A stretch of DNA of 64,000 nt, taken from assembly GCA_905116865.2 (NCBI GenBank), contig CAJHNH020000557.1, positions 1,130,184 to 1,194,183 of the forward strand, in the 5' to 3' direction. Each line of letters begins with the position of its first letter. Within the stretch, counting starts at the first letter, position 1. A program made the position numbers and the translations under genes. The notes under the pieces were generated by a model. The model saw only the letters and a program-made list of their open reading frames with translations. It did no database searches and was not told the DNA's origin. The DNA is from Candidula unifasciata (lineage: Eukaryota > Mollusca > Gastropoda > Stylommatophora > Geomitridae). This document shows, one piece after another, positions 46,191-64,000 of this stretch.

Positions 46191-46479
46191 AAAAACTGCG
46201 TCAGATATTGGGACGCAAATAAAATGGTATGTGTTGTTTCAAAATATACAGATTACTTATTCCGGCTGTCCAATGAAGTTTAATCTTCTGCTTTGAAAAA
46301 AACACACACCAAAAAACAATTTAAAAAAACGTGTGCATTGACAATACAAATGCCACACTGTCTGTGTTGACAGTTGGTTGATTCCTGTCCTAACTAAGAT
46401 GTAAATAGTTCGTTGTTCAAAACAAATGTCCACTGTATAAGGAAAAACTAAACAACTTTCTGCTGGGATGTTGCCTCCT

Positions 46480-62508
<16,029 letters not shown>

Positions 62509-62544
62509 CTGTTGGTTGATTGGAGATTAGTCCACATGTTACGG

Positions 62545-63505
62545 AATGTAGATTGTTTCATGTGTGAGCAGTAAATACATGAAGATGAATGAAATTCTAC
62601 TAACGCAAATGTAGATTGTTTCATGTGTGAGCAGTAAATACATGAAGATGAATGCAATTCTACTAACACAAATGTAGACTGTTTCATGTGTGAGCAGTAA
62701 ATACATGAAGATGAATGAAATTCTACTAACACAAATGTAGACTGTTTCATGTGTGAGCAGTAAATACATGAAGATGAATGAAATTCTACTAACGCAAATG
62801 TAGATTGTTTCATGTGTGAGCAGTAAATACATGAAGATGAATGCAATTCTACTAACACAAATGTAGACTGTTTCATGTGTGAGCAGTAAATACATGAAGA
62901 TGAATGAAATTCTACTAACAAAAATGTAGATTGTTTCATGTGTGAGCAGTAAATACATGAAGATGAATGAAATTCTACTAACAAAAATGTAGATTGTTTC
63001 ATGTGTGAGCAGTAAATACATGAAGATGAATAAAATTCTATTAACACAAATGTAGATTGTTTCAAGTGTGAGCAGTAAATACATGAAGATGAATGCAATT
63101 CTACTAACACAAATGTAGACTGTTTCATGTGTGAGCAGTAAATACATGAAGATGAATGAAATTCTACTAACAAAAATGTAGATTGTTTCATGTGTGAGCA
63201 GTAAATACATGAAGATGAATGCAATGCTACTAACACAAATGTAGATTGCTTCATGTGTGAGCAGTAAATACATGAAGATGAATGCAATTCTATTAACACA
63301 AATGTAGATTGCTTCATGTGTGAGCAGTAAATACATGAAGATGAATGAAATTCTACTAACAAATATGTAGATTGTTTAAAGTGCGAGGAGTAAATATATA
63401 AAGATTAATAAAATGCTACTAACAAAATATAGATTGTTTCATGTGTAGGGAGTAAAAACATTAAGATGAATTAAATTCTACTAACAAAAATGTAGACTGT
63501 TTCAT
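62545..63505. repeat. 63-bp minisatellite, about 15 copies
   Basis: The unit contains ATGTAGATTGTTTCATGTGT and GAGCAGTAAATACATGAAGA. It starts 36 bases upstream (- strand sense) of an acceptor. The 346-codon - strand frame exists only because 63 is divisible by 3. Degenerate copies continue to about 63590. Confidence 0.95.
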
Positions 63506-63894
63506 GTGTCAGGAGTAAACTCATATAGGTATGTACATCATCACAGTTATAAAAATGTAGATTGTATATGTGTGATGATTAAAAAACATGTAGGCATGCA
63601 CACAATAAAAGTGATAAAAATTTAGGTAGTGTGGTCTTATATACAAAAGGTCAACATATGGTGAATAGTGCTCTTGCCTGCCGTGACAGTTATTCCGGTT
63701 CATTTCTGAGCAGAGACAAGGTTATATATTGTGTGTGGCCAGTATATTTCAGAGGTTGACCTAGTTTAATAAAAAATATGTACAACACAATTTTCTGAAT
63801 TTTCTGTGAATGACCTGGGCAGGTACGTTGGTGAGGAAAGGAACTACAACCCCCATCTCAAATATTATGGTCTAAAATATCTGAAGGCCTAACA

Positions 63895-64000
63895 CAAACA
63901 GCAGCACAGCCCGACATGTTGTGATTGTAACAGACTCACAGAGCATGCTTCGGTAAATTGAAACTGGCGTCCTGCGGGCATCTGAGTTTAAATATCTGGG
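63895..64000 (+). mobile_element. LINE RNase H fragment, cut by window edge
   Basis: CATGTTGTGATTGTAACAGA and CAGAGCATGCTTCGG match the 47650-47700 copy. Confidence 0.5.

Overview
This window is nuclear DNA of an animal with large introns, very probably a lophotrochozoan and most likely a gastropod mollusc. The placement rests on three things: a Melted/VEPH1 orthologue split into many GT-AG exons, LINE fragments of a kind common in molluscan genomes, and an extreme load of minisatellites. No species was assigned. I saw no operons, ribosome binding sites, CRISPR arrays or rRNA.

Three spliced genes are supported. (1) On the + strand, 13 exons between 1191 and 22378 encode the C-terminal 795 residues of Melted/VEPH1. 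The N-terminus lies off the left edge. The PH domain is encoded by the last two exons, and every intron phase agrees. (2) On the - strand, five exons between 41937 and 34713 encode a complete 188-residue, lysine-rich, probably nuclear protein that I do not recognise. A short module recurs four times in it, and a CpG-rich promoter with a perfect GTCACGTGAC site lies just upstream. (3) On the - strand, five exons between 62508 and 46480 encode the last 168 residues of another unrecognised protein, whose 5' part lies off the right edge. Genes 1 and 2 converge; genes 2 and 3 are co-oriented.

Most of the rest is repeats. More than 30 minisatellite arrays (units of 17 to 91 bp) fill about a fifth of the window, several pressed directly against splice sites. 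Dispersed repeats include a ~280-bp family ending in a GAA tract (about 12 copies), a Helentron-like family with a 3' hairpin, a tRNA-derived SINE, decayed LINE pieces of two types (one with RNase H), and three consecutive foldback MITEs with 8-9 bp target duplications.

Layout: 1-22.4 kb, Melted exons with arrays in the introns; 22.4-32.1 kb, convergent intergenic region with arrays, a SINE and a LINE; 32.4-42.1 kb, gene 2 with its probable 3' UTR and promoter; 42.1-46.4 kb, repeats including a satellite derived from a LINE tail; 46.5-64 kb, gene 3 with introns full of antisense RT/RNase H fragments, Helentron-like copies and arrays.

The most noteworthy findings are a ~1-kb insertion bounded by inverted triplet microsatellites, with its empty site preserved in an adjacent tandem duplicate; a minisatellite that has triplicated a 5' splice site of melted; the exon-wise modular protein; and the nested foldback MITEs.
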